Below are positions 32,868-43,560 of a stretch of DNA of 64,000 nt, piece after piece. The stretch's first letter is position 1; the number at the start of each line of letters is the position of its first letter. Source of the DNA: Incurvaria masculella. Its lineage: Eukaryota; Arthropoda; Insecta; Lepidoptera; Incurvariidae. The stretch lies in NCBI GenBank assembly GCA_946894095.1, contig OX335659.1, positions 565,501-629,500 on the forward strand. The letters are read 5' to 3'. Made by a program: the position numbers and the translations under genes. The notes beneath the pieces were generated by a model, which ran no database searches, had not been told where the DNA came from, and saw only the letters and a list, made by a program, of their open reading frames with translations.

Positions 32868-33066
32868 CGACCGTTGGAGTAACCGTGTCCTACACTGGCG
32901 GCCGTGGACAGGAAAACGGAGTGTGGGAAGACCACCCGCCAGGCGGGACGACGACATCAAGTGCGTTGGCGGAAAGCAGTGGTTCCGTACCGCTGAAGGC
33001 CGGGAGGACTGGAGGAAAATTGGAGAGGCGTATGTCCAGCAGTGGACGCAAACACGCTGACTGACT
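32868..33066 (+). pseudogene. L2 RTE-like LINE 3' fragment, copy 1
   Basis: The frame reads DRWSNRVLHWRPWTGKRSVG, RPPAR, DDIKCVGGKQWF, then EAYVQQWTQTR and TGA. This is the typical last stretch of RTE-like ORF2. The end is CTGACTGACT, a short tandem tail as in RTE-type elements. It is severely 5'-truncated. Confidence 0.75.
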
Positions 33067-33104
33067 GTGTATTTCATAAATGTAAAAATGTGTTATGTAA
33101 GCCC

Positions 33105-33195
33105 GGGAAGTTTCTTTGCGGGTTCTTCTTTATTGGGTTGATCGAATCCGCGGATCTTTGTAGTTTTAGAGAAATTTTAAATAAATGAAATGAAA
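33105..33195 (+). mobile_element. L1 LINE 3' tail scrap
   Basis: TTTGCGGGTTCTTCTTTATT, GATCGAATCCGCGGATC and AATAAATGAAATGAAAC match the last 90 bp of the other L1 copies. Confidence 0.75.
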
Positions 33196-33199
33196 CTAA

Positions 33200-33431
33200 A
33201 CTATGGTAAATTACTCGCCAGGCCGAGAGCAAGTGAACAGGCAAAAGAGTTAATTTTGGAGTAAATTTAGAGTCAATTTAGAGAGTTAAAAGAGTAAGTT
33301 CAGTTATTGGTCGAATAACTCTTAATTTGACAGGTTAGCATGGTACGAAAAACAACTAAACGACACATTTAATCACTCTCTTGTCTGTTCACCTGCTATT
33401 TACCCGGAGAGTTAAGTTGCCATGGTAACCC
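33200..33431. mobile_element. M8 MITE, shortened copy
   Basis: Left CTATGGTAAATTACTCGCC and right reversed TTACCATGGCAACTTAACTC frame the element, with GTGAACAGGC at both inner edges. The centre differs from 10930-11293. Confidence 0.6.
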
Positions 33432-33501
33432 CTGAGCTTGTAGGTAATCCTTCTTTTGCGACGGCCGGACGTCCCCCACTTTAATTCTTGAGTTACTTGA
33501 G

Positions 33502-33858
33502 TAGCTCGTACCTCAGTAGCGCAGCGACTTGCGTTGTATGCCAGAGGTTTGGGTTTCCCGCCTCGTTCATGCATCACTTTCTTTCTCTTTCTTCTCTCTG
33601 AGTTGTAAAAGTGTCTGTCGTTATGAATGCGAGCTGCTCCATGGTTCGTAATCCAGGTTAAGCTACAGGTCACCCTTACCCTACTTGGTGGTAGGGTTAA
33701 TCGCATTGGATAAAAATATGATCGAAGCGGCAGTAAAAAATTGTCAGTGTTTTCCATCCAGTTCAATGTAGCCGTAGTCATAAATGAAAGGTCCTGGTAT
33801 GGCACCATCATGGCGGTGGGCGTGGTATTAGCCATAAATATCCAGTCATATAAAAAAA
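33502..33858 (+). mobile_element. S1 SINE, tRNA-headed, near full length
   Basis: The head has TACCTCAGTAGCGCAGCGAC (A-box region) and an eroded B box AGGTTTGGGTTTCCC. It continues through the CATCACTTTCTTTCTCTTTC linker, GCGAGCTGCTCCATGGTTCG, the body and the 3' end to an A-run. Confidence 0.85.
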
Positions 33859-34344
33859 TATTCAGGGTACCGAGTTTGTGAGGAATTATTCTTCTTTTGC
33901 CACGTCCGTACGTCAAGTGTTTTTCAACCGTTTTTCTGTTACAGGAATTCCATGCAGGTTATCAATTCAAAGCAGTCTTTAATGATGCCATTTATGACGT
34001 CGTTAAACCTGGTTGATGTCTCCATGTGCCAAGATGGAGGATGGCAACCCCAGTTTCCCAAAACCACCCTTATCCCATATGGCAGTTTTGTTCGTGTTTA
34101 CAGTACAATTGAATTTTCGGTTTGAATAAATCAATGCGTAGTAATATTTGTATCGGTGTAAGGAACAGGAAACGCATTGATGGTTTAGCATTGTTGATTA
34201 CTTTCTTCCGTTCAGTTCCGTTCTACATGGAATGAACTATTTTGCAATTAAAAGGTAAGAATTCTTGTAGGGACTAATGACACATTTTTGAGTAATGTGT
34301 ATCTTGTATTATTGATAAGATTCGAAGAACGTACGCAGTTTCAA
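33859..34344. other. unannotated, no gene recognised
   Basis: No repeat copy or coding domain was identified. Confidence 0.35.
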
Positions 34345-34432
34345 GCATAGTACGAAATGAAACTAAGCGTAAGATTAAATCACTTACTTGCCTGTTCACC
34401 TGGGCAATGAATTTACGATGGTAACGCCCCGG
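34345..34432. mobile_element. M8 MITE, one end
   Basis: ACGAAATGAAAC, CCTGTTCACCTG and TTTACGATGGTAACGCC match the right half of 10930-11293. The other end is missing. Confidence 0.5.
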
Positions 34433-34959
34433 GGTTGTAAGTTGTGTGTTTTGTTCAGTAGTTTTGCATAGGCAGTACAGAATCCGACTAGAGCAAAACT
34501 CCGGTAAGGATCTCCAGAGCAATCTTAATAAAACTAAGCGAGCTACAAGTTAAATTAACTGAAAGTCGCTACAGCACAGCAACACTTAATGCAGTCGTGA
34601 AATTGGGAGCTGTTAACAGGCGCCTTAACTTTTAACTCTATCTCTCGTTCTGTTTCATTTGTAAAAATACTATTCGCAAACGAGGTTTGGTAGAGTTCTG
34701 TCTACAGTTATCTACATGCAGTAGCCGGCAGAAACAGAACCGAAACGAAAGCTATGGTTCGATTAAAAAAATTAAGGTGTTTTTCTATCTATATAGGTAC
34801 ATTACCGGGCACAATGAAAATTGAAAAGATTTTAATACATTACAGGAACATCGAATATGAATCGTCACCCAAATTCAATCCATTTTTATGTATTTAATGT
34901 CGTATCCATTAAATACATAAAAATATCATTTTCATTTCTTTTTAATTTGGTATTGCCGT
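34433..34959. other. unannotated, with a 17-bp perfect hairpin
   Basis: TTTTTATGTATTTAATG (34883-34899) and CATTAAATACATAAAAA (34907-34923) are perfect reverse complements around TCGTATC. The same words edge the M6 elements at 38276 and 52588, so this may be a collapsed M6 end. Confidence 0.5.
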
Positions 34960-35130
34960 TAATGGTACAAGGAGGAAATCTATAGCTTTACATTGATTCC
35001 GAACTTCCGAATAAGTAATTCATGACGAAATGCTAACCAACTCAGAAAGAGAAAGAAAGTAGTCCATGAACGGGCAGCGATCGAAACCCTGACCTATGGA
35101 ATGGAAGGCAAGTCCCCGCGCCCCTGAGAT
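34960..35130 (-). mobile_element. S1 SINE, tRNA head and linker only
   Basis: Reversed: A-box region CTCAGGGGCGCGGGGACTTG, B-box region AGGTCAGGGTTTCGATC, the TTTCTTTCTCTTTCTGAGTT linker, and the start of the body. The 3' body is absent. Confidence 0.7.
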
Positions 35131-35442
35131 ACGACCAGCAAATGTAAATGTGGAGATTGTGAAAAGGAGTACATACTATAACAAACACACTGTATACAAT
35201 GAAATATGCAGAAAACAAAGAGACAGGAATACATTGGATCAAAGTAACGTTTTACCTAAGTGCAGAGCACTCAACCCGCGGGAGAACTGAAAATCCCTTT
35301 GATTAATTCTTTAGCGGTGCCCGCAAGCAGTTATTCAGCTGCTGATAAGTAAAATTACCGTTTGAAATAATTCACCAACCGGGAGTCTATCTGCGAGTGA
35401 GTAAGCGACCGCGTTTGCGGGTCGCCGCCTTATCTGCGCTCA
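35131..35442. other. unannotated, no gene recognised
   Basis: No repeat or gene was identified. Confidence 0.35.
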
Positions 35443-35673
35443 GCAGGTCTATTCCAGGCAATCAGTAATCAGGAATCAGGAATCCTGAGTTTAGAAAACC
35501 GCTTTTATAGCGATTTTCAAAGCGAGTTTTTATACGGAACACCTTCATTAATTAAAAAAACTATGCTCCGGAATATTTTCGTCAAGAAAATCACTTTGAA
35601 AGCCGCTACAAAAGCGGTTGTCTAGACTCAGGTTTCCTGATTACTGATTACTGAATGCCAGGAATAGACCTGC
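35443..35673. mobile_element. M7 hairpin MITE, copy 1
   Basis: Long inverted ends: GCAGGTCTATTCCAGGCAAT then CAGTAATCAGGAATC, and reversed GCAGGTCTATTCCTGGCATT then CAGTAATCAGTAATCAGGAA. Inner arms also pair (AACCGCTTTTATAGCG / CGCTACAAAAGCGGTT). A second copy is at 61455-61660. Confidence 0.85.
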
Positions 35674-35984
35674 AGTTCATCTGTACGGAGAGTGAGGCGC
35701 CTCGCCGCGGTCGCCCCGGCGTGACTGCGCGCCGCCCGACGGGACATTTTGGACTCAAAGTTAAAACTGTGAAGAGAAATTACTGCTCAGTTATGAATCT
35801 GAACTTGCGCTGCGCCACCTAGCCTGCGAGGGCATGGCTCGAACTTTACAGAGTTTCGCTCGATCCATGCATGCCGCAGATGATCTATTTTTTTAACGCG
35901 TTACGCATAATCGCCTAACTCTTCTGTCCATCGACAGGATCTTCTCTTACCGCCCGATCGAATAAAAAAATATATTGAACTTTA
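35674..35984. other. unannotated, GC-rich start
   Basis: 35695-35755 is CpG-rich (CGCCTCGCCGCGGTCGCCCC). No exon or promoter could be assigned. Confidence 0.3.
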
Positions 35985-36147
35985 AAGGGGCGAGTGCACG
36001 AAAGGACAAAAAAATCAAAATCAACGTCAACGTACGATTAAACACTTCACTTTGTTGAACAGTATGGAAGGAACTCCATAAGGTTCACTAAAAGTGACGT
36101 GTTTGAACATTGATCAACTCAGCCGTCTCTTTGTGCAATCGGGGCTA
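35985..36147 (+). mobile_element. M2 MITE, complete
   Basis: Ends: AAGGGGCGAGTGCACGAAAG and, reversed, TTTAGCCCCGATTGCACAAA. The middle has CAAAATCAACGTCAACGTAC and AAAGTGACGTGTTTGAACAT, shared with 38499-38664 in reverse. Confidence 0.8.
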
Positions 36148-36287
36148 AAACTACTATTCTCCAGCATTGTTGGTCGTTTTTGTATAATCTTTGAAGATCA
36201 CATCAAAATTTTATTATGATTTACTTAAATCATAAGATATGTATTTACAGTATTTAAAATCTCAAACTCAAATGTCAGTGTCACGTC

Positions 36288-36506
36288 AGCCGAAGAGACG
36301 ACGACCGTGGGAGTAACCGTGTCCTGCATTGGCGGCCGTGGACAGGAAAACGGTGTGTGGGAAGACCACCCGCCAGTTGGGACGACATCATGTACGTCGG
36401 CGGAAATCAGTGCTACCGTACCGCTGAGGGCCGGGAGGACTGGACAAAAATTAGAGAGGCGTATGTCCAGCAGTGAACGCAAACACGCTGACTGACTGAT
36501 TGTCTG
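36288..36506 (+). pseudogene. L2 RTE-like LINE 3' fragment, copy 2
   Basis: Same sequence as 32868-33066, with small indels that break the frame. The end is GAGAGGCGTATGTCCAGCAG then GCTGACTGACTG. It starts slightly further upstream (GTCACGTCAGCCGAAGAGAC). Confidence 0.75.
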
Positions 36507-36587
36507 TATATAAAATACTGTATCTCAGATTTAGATAGAAAAATTGTTATGGAACAATTTTGATCGGTATTATCAGAAAAATAACAC

Positions 36588-36613
36588 TTTTTTTTTTTTT
36601 TTTTTTTTTTTTT
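36588..36613. repeat. poly(T) run
   Basis: About 25 consecutive T's. It could be the poly(A) of a minus-strand insertion, but no element was identified on its right. Confidence 0.7.
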
Positions 36614-36724
36614 CACTGCATAGCGAATGATGTAGTTTATTTATTTATAAAGGTTTGCCAACAGGTTTAAAACTTAATATTTAGATTGGAAATTTATAAA
36701 GTAGTTAAATACAATCAAGGTTAT

Positions 36725-37165
36725 CAAGGTTTATAGTTACATTGAACTGGATGGAAAAACGGAAAATGTTCATTGCAATTTCTGTCATCTTAGCGATGCT
36801 ACTGTAGCGACCTAGCGCCCTCTACTGAGAGCTGCTAGTATCACAAGCCACAAATCAACTAAACAGATTCATAGAAGTTAATTAACATGGCGGGCGCTAG
36901 ATGGCGCTACCAGCTCGACATGAAAGTCTATATCGCACTAACGAAGTTTCCCAGCGAGTTAACTCATATACAACATTCAAATCACGACTAGAGGAGAGCA
37001 GCTGCGCAGCTGTGGGTCTCAAGACCTGACCCACCTTTTCATCTCTCCACACTACCAATCCAGACGGGACCCTAGCACCTAGTAATTAAGGAAGGCGAGC
37101 TACAATTTTACTCGGAATCCAAACGAGGGCCGTCTCAACTGGCATACGGACGCCCATCCATCGCA
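36725..37165 (-). mobile_element. S1 SINE, 5S-headed remnant, split by an LTR
   Basis: Right part 37052-37165 reversed gives remnants of the 5S head (GATGGATGGGCG) and the 5S-type junction CTCGTTTGGATTCCGAG. Left part 36725-36802 gives the body (TTTTCCATCCAGTTCAATGT). A 249-bp solo LTR separates them. Confidence 0.75.
36803..37051. mobile_element. solo LTR with 4-bp target duplication
   Basis: The segment begins TGTAGCGACC and ends CTCTCCACA, the TG...CA rule of LTRs. It is flanked by CTAC on both sides (36799-36802 and 37052-37055). Removing it and one CTAC restores S1 continuity. Four-base duplications fit Gypsy-type or similar integrases. No internal region is present, so recombination between two LTRs is likely. 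Confidence 0.85.
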
Positions 37166-37549
37166 TGCATCGAATCAATTTAAACATTGATTACGAAAGC
37201 CGTTAGGCTGTTGTCTCCCATTCTAAATATGAACAAAAGTTGCCGTTTTTGCTTTTCCCCGTTATTCTCTCCCGCTCCAGATAAGAACCAGAAAACAAGT
37301 GCCCAAGAAAAATATTTAAGATCTTTTATTAGCCGCGCTAAGGAGAGTCGCTCGGAGCTCGGAGCTGGCCGGGGGCAAAAGGATGAGTTCGGGATAACAG
37401 CGGCGATCGAGCGTGTTAATGTGCAAACTTGGAGCTGGAATAATTATTTCGAGGGTAAAAAATGTTGTTTCCTTGAACGATAATTGACGGAGGCTCCGCG
37501 ATGGGAACTCGTTGGATAATAATATTGAGGAAAAAATATTTAAAACCTA
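37166..37549. other. unannotated, no gene recognised
   Basis: A 98-codon plus frame (37187-37483) has no domain and needs a non-ATG start. Confidence 0.35.
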
Positions 37550-37690
37550 CTAGCTGAGGCACTCGGCTCCACTCGGGTCAATACCGCTTTGGACTGATGT
37601 TGAACTGAATTATTTCCTGGATATTTCAAGAGTTCCCCATGCAAACTTTCATTTCCTTATTCATCCCCTTCAAGTTAAATTTTACAACAC
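37550..37690 (-). mobile_element. Helitron-type 3' end, fragment
   Basis: Reversed edge: TATTGACCCGAGTGGAGCCG, AGTGCCTCAG, CTAG then T. It is the same terminus as at 23950. The 5' limit is not defined. Confidence 0.5.
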
Positions 37691-37799
37691 AATAGGTAGC
37701 CTTTGTCCTTCTCTAAGGTCAGCGGTGCAGGCGTGAAAACGCAACAGTCATACTTTTTGAGTTACTTTTGATAAGTAAATATACTTTTTAGTACATTAT

Positions 37800-37890
37800 A
37801 CATTCGCGGTCGATTATAAATACATACATGTCACATTCCTTGGAATAAGCGACGTACCTGCTTAGTACGAAAAAGTATATTCACTTAAGT
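37800..37890 (+). repeat. S2 SINE 3' scrap
   Basis: GCGGTCGATTATAAATACAT, CATGTCACATTCCTTGGAAT and CTTAGTACGAAAAAGTATAT match the 3' end of 57955-58240. Confidence 0.7.
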
Positions 37891-38019
37891 CAACCTAGGA
37901 CTGGCTCTAGCGTCTGATGCCAAATACGATTTTGGTGATGACGGCAATATGTTTGATGTTCAATCTTTGCAGTCAATGTCCGCAACGCAGATGAAGCTTT
38001 AAATAAATGAATGTACGTA

Positions 38020-38275
38020 TAATCTTAAACACTGTGTTAGTACGAGGCATTCATAACGGGAGGAGGGACTGTAGGAGAATTCCAAATTATGGGTATACAG
38101 CCGGTGGCGAAATTGGTAGACGCAATACCCGCGAATGGTATGTCTTGCTGGTTCGGGTCCAGCCTTGCAGTATATTCGTAAAGTAGTTCTTATTACTGGG
38201 CTCTTTCTTCAATGAATGTGTCCCTGCTTCGCGGTCGATTATACATACATACATGTCACATTACTTTTGATATGT
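38020..38275 (+). mobile_element. S2 SINE, copy 1
   Basis: 5' region AATCTTAAACACTGTGTTAG, TAACGGGAGGAGGGACTGTA and GAGAATTCCAAATTATGGGT; then a tRNA-like cloverleaf at 38098-38170; then TGGGCTCTTTCTTCAATGAA and GCGGTCGATTATACATACAT. The same order appears at 54240-55060 and 57955-58240. The cloverleaf is internal rather than at the 5' end. Confidence 0.75.
38098..38170 (+). repeat. tRNA-Leu-like cloverleaf inside S2
   Basis: D-arm GCG AAATTGGTAGA CGC; anticodon-arm stem ATACC/GGTAT with 7-nt loop CGCGAAT; variable GTCTT; T-arm GCTGG TTCGGGT CCAGC, a perfect 5-bp stem; acceptor CAGCCGG with CTTGCAG, partly paired. Position 33 is G rather than U, so a decoding tRNA is unlikely. GGTGGCGAAATTGGTAGACG strongly resembles bacterial or plastid tRNA-Leu D-arms. 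Confidence 0.6.
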
Positions 38276-38420
38276 TTATGTATTTAATGGTACGACATTA
38301 CCGTTATCTCATTAATTTGAGTTTCAGCGACATCTACATATGAAGCTGAACCTGAAAGAATCTGATTACAATGCTTCCAATTTAGATGTCGCTGAAACTT
38401 AAATTAAGAGTTACTTTTGT
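38276..38420 (-). mobile_element. M6 MITE
   Basis: Inverted arms TTTGAGTTTCAGCGACATCT and, reversed, TTTAAGTTTCAGCGACATCT. The outer edge TTTATGTATTTAATGGTACG and GACATTACCGTTATCTCATT is shared in reverse with 52570-52604. Confidence 0.7.
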
Positions 38421-38498
38421 ATTTAAAATATTAGTATGGATCGTTCGCAGGTGTGGTTGATTTAACGGAAAGTCACAGAATACATTTTAGAGTAACTC

Positions 38499-38664
38499 CT
38501 AGCCCCGATTGCACGAAAAGACGACTGAGTTAATCAATGTTCAAACACGTCACTTTTAGTGAAACGCATTGATTTCCTTTTAAGTGTTCACACATAGTGA
38601 CGTGTTTAATCATACGTTGACGTTGATTTTGATATTTAGCCCTTTCGTGCAATCAGCCCTTAAA
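38499..38664 (-). mobile_element. M2 MITE, complete, reversed
   Basis: Ends CTAGCCCCGATTGCACGAAA and, reversed, TTAAGGGCTGATTGCACGAAA without its last base. The inner TTCAAACACGTCACTTTTAG and ACGTTGACGTTGATTTTGAT match 35985-36147 reversed. Confidence 0.8.
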
Positions 38665-39194
38665 ATTTTAACGTGTTCGTCGACCGTTAGTCAATCACAG
38701 TCCCGAAATATCATTTATTTTTAACATTGGTTTCTGCAATCTCTTATTGTTAAGTTTACAACATAGCGATCGAAGATATCCTTTTATAAATATAAATAAA
38801 AAGACTATGAAATCGTTTTTAAATATCATTCCATCGAAATCCTTGGAGGATTCGGATACAATACGCCATTACTCGACACGTGTCACCGAAACATACCGCA
38901 AGGTGTGAAACTGTGGTCGTGGAAGAAAGCAAATGAACGAAAAACGCGCGAAATAGCCCGTTGACGCCAAACGATTAGGCAGCGCCATCTCGTCGCGGTC
39001 GCGCACGGCTCATAACGTTTTATAGTTTGCTGTTGCGGTACGACCCTGCGCTATACCTGTGTCGCCGTTGCCGTTACAAGACTCTTTAAGCTTATTTTGG
39101 TTACTGAACAGGCAATCAGGCTTAGAGGATTTTATAAGCGTTTGCTTTACTATGGTTATTACTGACTGCCATTCATCTAGTGTAGTAGTCTAAA
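38665..39194. other. unannotated, GC-richer 38930-39080
   Basis: CpG-containing stretch (CATCTCGTCGCGGTCGCGCA) without a recognised frame. Confidence 0.3.
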
Positions 39195-39520
39195 GGCCTT
39201 TTTCACGTACTGCTGATTAGCTTAATTGCCACATATTAAGGGCCTTTCTTAGCAGCTTGCAATCAATACCAGTACAAGATAATCAGCACTTTAGTAACGA
39301 AGGCCCTTTAAGTGTCGAATAAAATAAATCAGCATTTGATGAAAATCAGGCTAAGGGTGTTTTCCAACAAGTACTGATTAGCTTTATCCTCACGTTAAAG
39401 GGCCTTTCTTACCATCTCGCCATTGATACCAGTTCAAGACAATCAGCACTTAAGTAATGAAGACCTTTTAAATGTCGATTAAAATAAATCAGCACTCGGT
39501 GAAAAACAGACTAAGCCTAC
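39195..39520 (+). repeat. Rz repeat, tandem dimer
   Basis: Two units of about 155 bp, each with GCCTTTTTCAC or GTGTTTTCCAAC, TACTGATTAGCT, TTAA(A/G)GGGCCTTTCTTA, GATACCAGTTCAAGA-like, AATCAGCACTT and AAAATAAATCAGCA. Unit ends are inverted relative to each other (TGTTTTCCAACAAGTACTGA vs reversed TGTTTTTCACCGAGTGCTGA), so a unit may be a MITE. Confidence 0.75.
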
Positions 39521-40934
39521 CCGATAGGCATATGAAGTCAATAATTAATTTACTCGATAATAGACATATATGTTTACAGCTAAATATACCGAACATTTTT
39601 TGAATATGACCTAAACAAAATCAGCTTCAAACCATATTAAGGTTCGTCCCAAGATTTTCTCTTTTGTATGCCGGTCTGTCTAAGAAACCAAGCATCCCAT
39701 TTAGATGAATCCTTTCACAGTTTTTATTATTAAAAAAATATTTAGTATTTACTCGTGGTCAGATCAAAAAAAAATTAGATTTGCCATTTAGGGCGTCTCT
39801 GTGAGTTCTGCGGACCTCGTGTCGGGCACCTCATTGGCTGTATGGCAAACGACGCGCGTTCGGCTTCCAATACGATGTTAAGCTCTTTTTATCACGAGTA
39901 ACCACGGAATATTGAGGAGGCAGGAAGTGAAACGTTTGTAAATTTGTTCCAGGACCGCTGTTACCGCTTTACTTAAGACCTTTTTGCTCCGCGAATGTAT
40001 AACAGTCGCAATTGGCTATCCCTTCATAATCGATAACCAAACAACAAATCCACATTTGTTTAGTAAATATGAACCTTAACGTAATGACTCTATGTTGGAA
40101 TTCCAATACTGTTTGCAATCAAATGTTACGTCACTTTCGAACACGGCCGAGCGCCTCACACGCACGTGGTCACAAACAACGTAGCGAGACATGACCCGGC
40201 GGGCAAGACGACGCCGCGACGCCATATTATTTCGTAATGCATTTGTCGTAAGTTTTATCGCTGTTCATGTAAATGAAACTTACCGGTGATACGAAACTCC
40301 TCAATTATGAAGGTTGTGCACCGGCGGTCGTATTTGCACGTTATTATGGCACAGTACGGCATTACTCCTTTTCAATTTTAGATTGTATCACGGATAAGTT
40401 AATGCACAGGAACGCCGCAGAGGAGTGAATCATGCGCGTATGAAGTGAGCGGGTCCCCGCTAAAGACCGGCGCGCGAGTTTCGCCCACTTCACAATTCTT
40501 ACCTCCTAATTGTTCTGTGCGAGTAACAGTGAAATAACGACTTATTTCCTTATCTCTTCTGTGATACAAATTAAGTAACTAGAGTAGGCGCTGAACTCTT
40601 ACAAAATTGTTGGCTTCATTCTGACAAGCACTGATTCCGAAGCTAGCAGGTCAGACTTCAGCGCGCCAATCACGAGGTGGCAATGAAGCATTGGAAAATG
40701 ATTAAGCGGTTATGCAGCCACCACAAAACTGATTGGCCAGCCCGCTGCATGCAACTGTTCTAGCTCTGCTATGTGTCGTATTCAGCTTTAGTTTTGCATT
40801 AATCGTAGGCTTAGCCGCATAACAATGATCATTAAATTACGAACAATATGTGGTAATTACAAATTAATGTACCTAATGTTTAATTCGAAAGAAAACTACT
40901 TGCGTCTAATCAAGCATACAAAAAAAAAAAAATA
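39521..40934. other. unannotated, no gene recognised
   Basis: Includes moderately GC-rich stretches at 40130-40220 and 40430-40520 (GCGGGTCCCCGCTAAAGACC). Nothing was assigned; conserved non-coding DNA is possible. Confidence 0.35.
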
Positions 40935-41300
40935 GAATAGATTTGAATATTTTTTTAATAAATCTATGTAATTGAAATGACTCAATTTTCTCCATGTTAT
41001 TTCGGAAATAAATTATTCTTAATAATGGTAATCAAAAGAATGTATCACAAAAACATTACCTATAATATTTCGTTTCATGTTTTTTGCTGGTCAGTGACAT
41101 TTAAATTTGTTCGAAAACAAACATAAGCTTTTATTTTCCTCTAAAACTTATTCTAACGGCATCGTGGAGTACATCTTTCATCTAATCACTCGTAAATTAA
41201 TTTTTATAGATATGAAAGTTTTGACGTTTTTAGGTGAGGTAAGTTTTGAGTTGTCTTCCCCATTATCAGTTATATTATGCGTGAAAATTATTTAAAATTA
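40935..41300 (+). repeat. Rx dispersed repeat, uninterrupted copy
   Basis: It matches both flanks of the SINE at 12511-12891 and shows the joined sequence ACATTACCTATAATATTTCG where the SINE sits in the other copy. Confidence 0.8.
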
Positions 41301-42984
41301 TATCTCAATACAGCCAAGGAATCCGTATTCATGTGCCAAGAGTCCCGTCAATATACAAAATCAAAATGTTTTTCACAACTTTGATGCAATTGGTGTAACA
41401 AAAACATATATTCGTGTTTAAATGTTTCGTTTCGCGTAGAGTTGCTCACAATTTAGAATTATGTAGTAAAATTAACTATCAAACATTTTATTTCTATCTC
41501 ATTGTAATGTTATTTGAGCAGTCGGTATGAGCTCCGAGATATCTGGTGCATAAAAAACTAAATGAGAATATAAAAGAAATAATTCTAACAAAAAATAACA
41601 CTGAATGTTTATAAACATGTTTACAACTGTAGAACCACTTCACTAATTTAGATGCACATGTAACCTAATTATTCTCATAACTTATAAGCTATTTATGATC
41701 GCGCCACCTCACCTAAGGGGGAGCAGAGGGTTAAGAATGCATAAGTAGGGAGAAACGGAATGTTTTCATTGGACTTCAACTCTGGTGGATCGACGGCCAA
41801 CGACACGTATAGGTGAAGGTTAACAGTTAGGGTTCCGTGTGATGAGCGTGTGAGCTGTCGATCGTGTTGCACGTGGAGGTGGCTGATTGTCGGTGTCGGC
41901 CTGACGAGGGTTCCGTTCGATTCCTTCGGCTGAGCGACGCGCTCGCTGGTCTGCAAAAACATTACAATTAGGAAGCATCTGTCCATTTCCGATAGTTGGA
42001 CTTGTTTCTACTCATTCGATTCATATACTTACCTACTATCTCAGCTCAAGGGGTACATACCAACATACACATTCATACCTTCAAGTCGCTTTCGCGGAGG
42101 GGTAGGCAGATATGGTAGAGCGCCATACGGTACGATCGTAGCACACCTCTTTCGATTCATCTACGGACATAAATATTTTCATACATGCTCTACGATTACG
42201 GGTGCTATATACAAGACCTTAACGAATATTTCTTAAGGGCTACAATTAGATTAAAACTTACAAGGCTCAACAACCAATAAAACAACTAATTTGCAACCTT
42301 GAATTGTACTATTAGATGAATTTAACCTCACTCTATAATTTTATTTTAAAATTATTCCCAATTACGGACCGCTCGGCCTAAAGTTCACAGAAGATAAAAG
42401 AAAGGCACTTTCGACTCCGCCATATGGACGTATTGTGCAATTATTGATATTGGCACAAAGGCACATCTACTTCCTTTTTTGATCTGAGCTTACGTCTAAG
42501 CTATATTTATTAACTGGTAACACAAAACAATAACCGTTGCTAATAAATGATTTTGGGAATCCCACAGGAACCAGCTCAAAGAAGATATTTTAAAACGTGT
42601 CACATGATTAAAAAAAAATCTAATAACCGTCGTAGCCGATGACGTAAAGAAAAAAAAACTAATAAAAAAATCCAATTAATAATCTTAATGCCGGTATATC
42701 GGTAACATTAATCTCTGCATCGTATATTAAGTCAGATGCAGATTATATAGAAGAAAATTTGTAGATCGATGGTCTAACTATAATATAAATGTAAAACTTG
42801 CTCCAATTAGAAAAATAAGCACATTAATAAATATATATTTTTGAAAATAATATGTATATCGTATTTAAATAATTATATAGTTTGAAATCAATCTATCCTT
42901 TATCTGTTTGAAATTTCAAAATTACTAGTATTCATATTTTAATATAATAAAATGTAGCTTACGCCCTTATGGATCGGAATGCAA
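41301..42984. other. unannotated, no gene recognised
   Basis: Very AT-rich from 42480 to 42960. A segment at 42060-42180 (TTCAAGTCGCTTTCGCGGAG) has the look of a dispersed LINE 3' repeat, but there is no second copy here. Confidence 0.35.
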
Positions 42985-43055
42985 TTAAACCTTATTAAGC
43001 CTTTAATCAGTCACTTTACTGTCCATCCTGCAACTTAATTTACCATGGTAACCCT
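42985..43055. mobile_element. M8 MITE, one end
   Basis: AATCAGTCACTTTACTGTCC and AATTTACCATGGTAACCCTC match the right end of 10930-11293. Confidence 0.5.
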
Positions 43056-43254
43056 CCTGCAACGAATTAGTTTATAATATGCTGTGATGAAATGCAGGAA
43101 CGATATTTCACCTCCGATAGGGCGTGGACACGACAAAAAGACGCAACTGCGAGAAGAGGTATGTAAATCCACTTCACCGCAACAATGCTTCTGTTAAGGC
43201 TCCAACTTACTGCATTTAGCAAACAAACGATAATGCAGTTATTAAGTAAAGTAA

Positions 43255-43560
43255 TTTATTTATTAATGAAGACTTTTCACATTGTGGGTTGTTGTTTCCT
43301 CGTAGTCCTTAGTTCTTTGCTCCAGACCGTTCTACCAATGTAAGTTTGGCAGTAGCATTTAGGTATGAAATCATAATTGTGTTATATCATTTATGTGGAC
43401 AAAAAAAAAGACCAAAAAAAAACACAATTTATAGACCAGTGAAGTTTCTTTGCGGGTTCTTCTTCACTGGTTGATCGAATCCGCGGATCAATCAAATTGT
43501 GACATGACTTAGTGTAGTTTTACTACCAGAAGTTGAATAAATAAATGAAATGAAATGATC
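43255..43560 (+). mobile_element. L1 LINE 3' end
   Basis: Best-preserved L1 tail: TTTTCACATTGTGGGTTGTT, TCGTAGTCCTTAGTTCTTTG, GACCAGTGAAGTTTCTTTGC, ATCGAATCCGCGGATCAATC, GTAGTTTTACTACCAGAAGT, ending AATAAATGAAATGAAATGA. No coding part is present. Confidence 0.85.

Noticed and set aside
33389..33916. 175-codon minus-strand open frame
   Set aside because: It runs antisense across an S1 SINE and its flank; the frame is a by-product of the repeat.
36413..36616. Lysine-rich minus frame
   Set aside because: It begins in the poly(T) run and crosses an RTE-like fragment; artefact.
38098..38170. Functional tRNA-Leu gene
   Set aside because: It recurs inside a longer repeat unit, lacks U33 and has an imperfect acceptor stem; treated as a SINE component.
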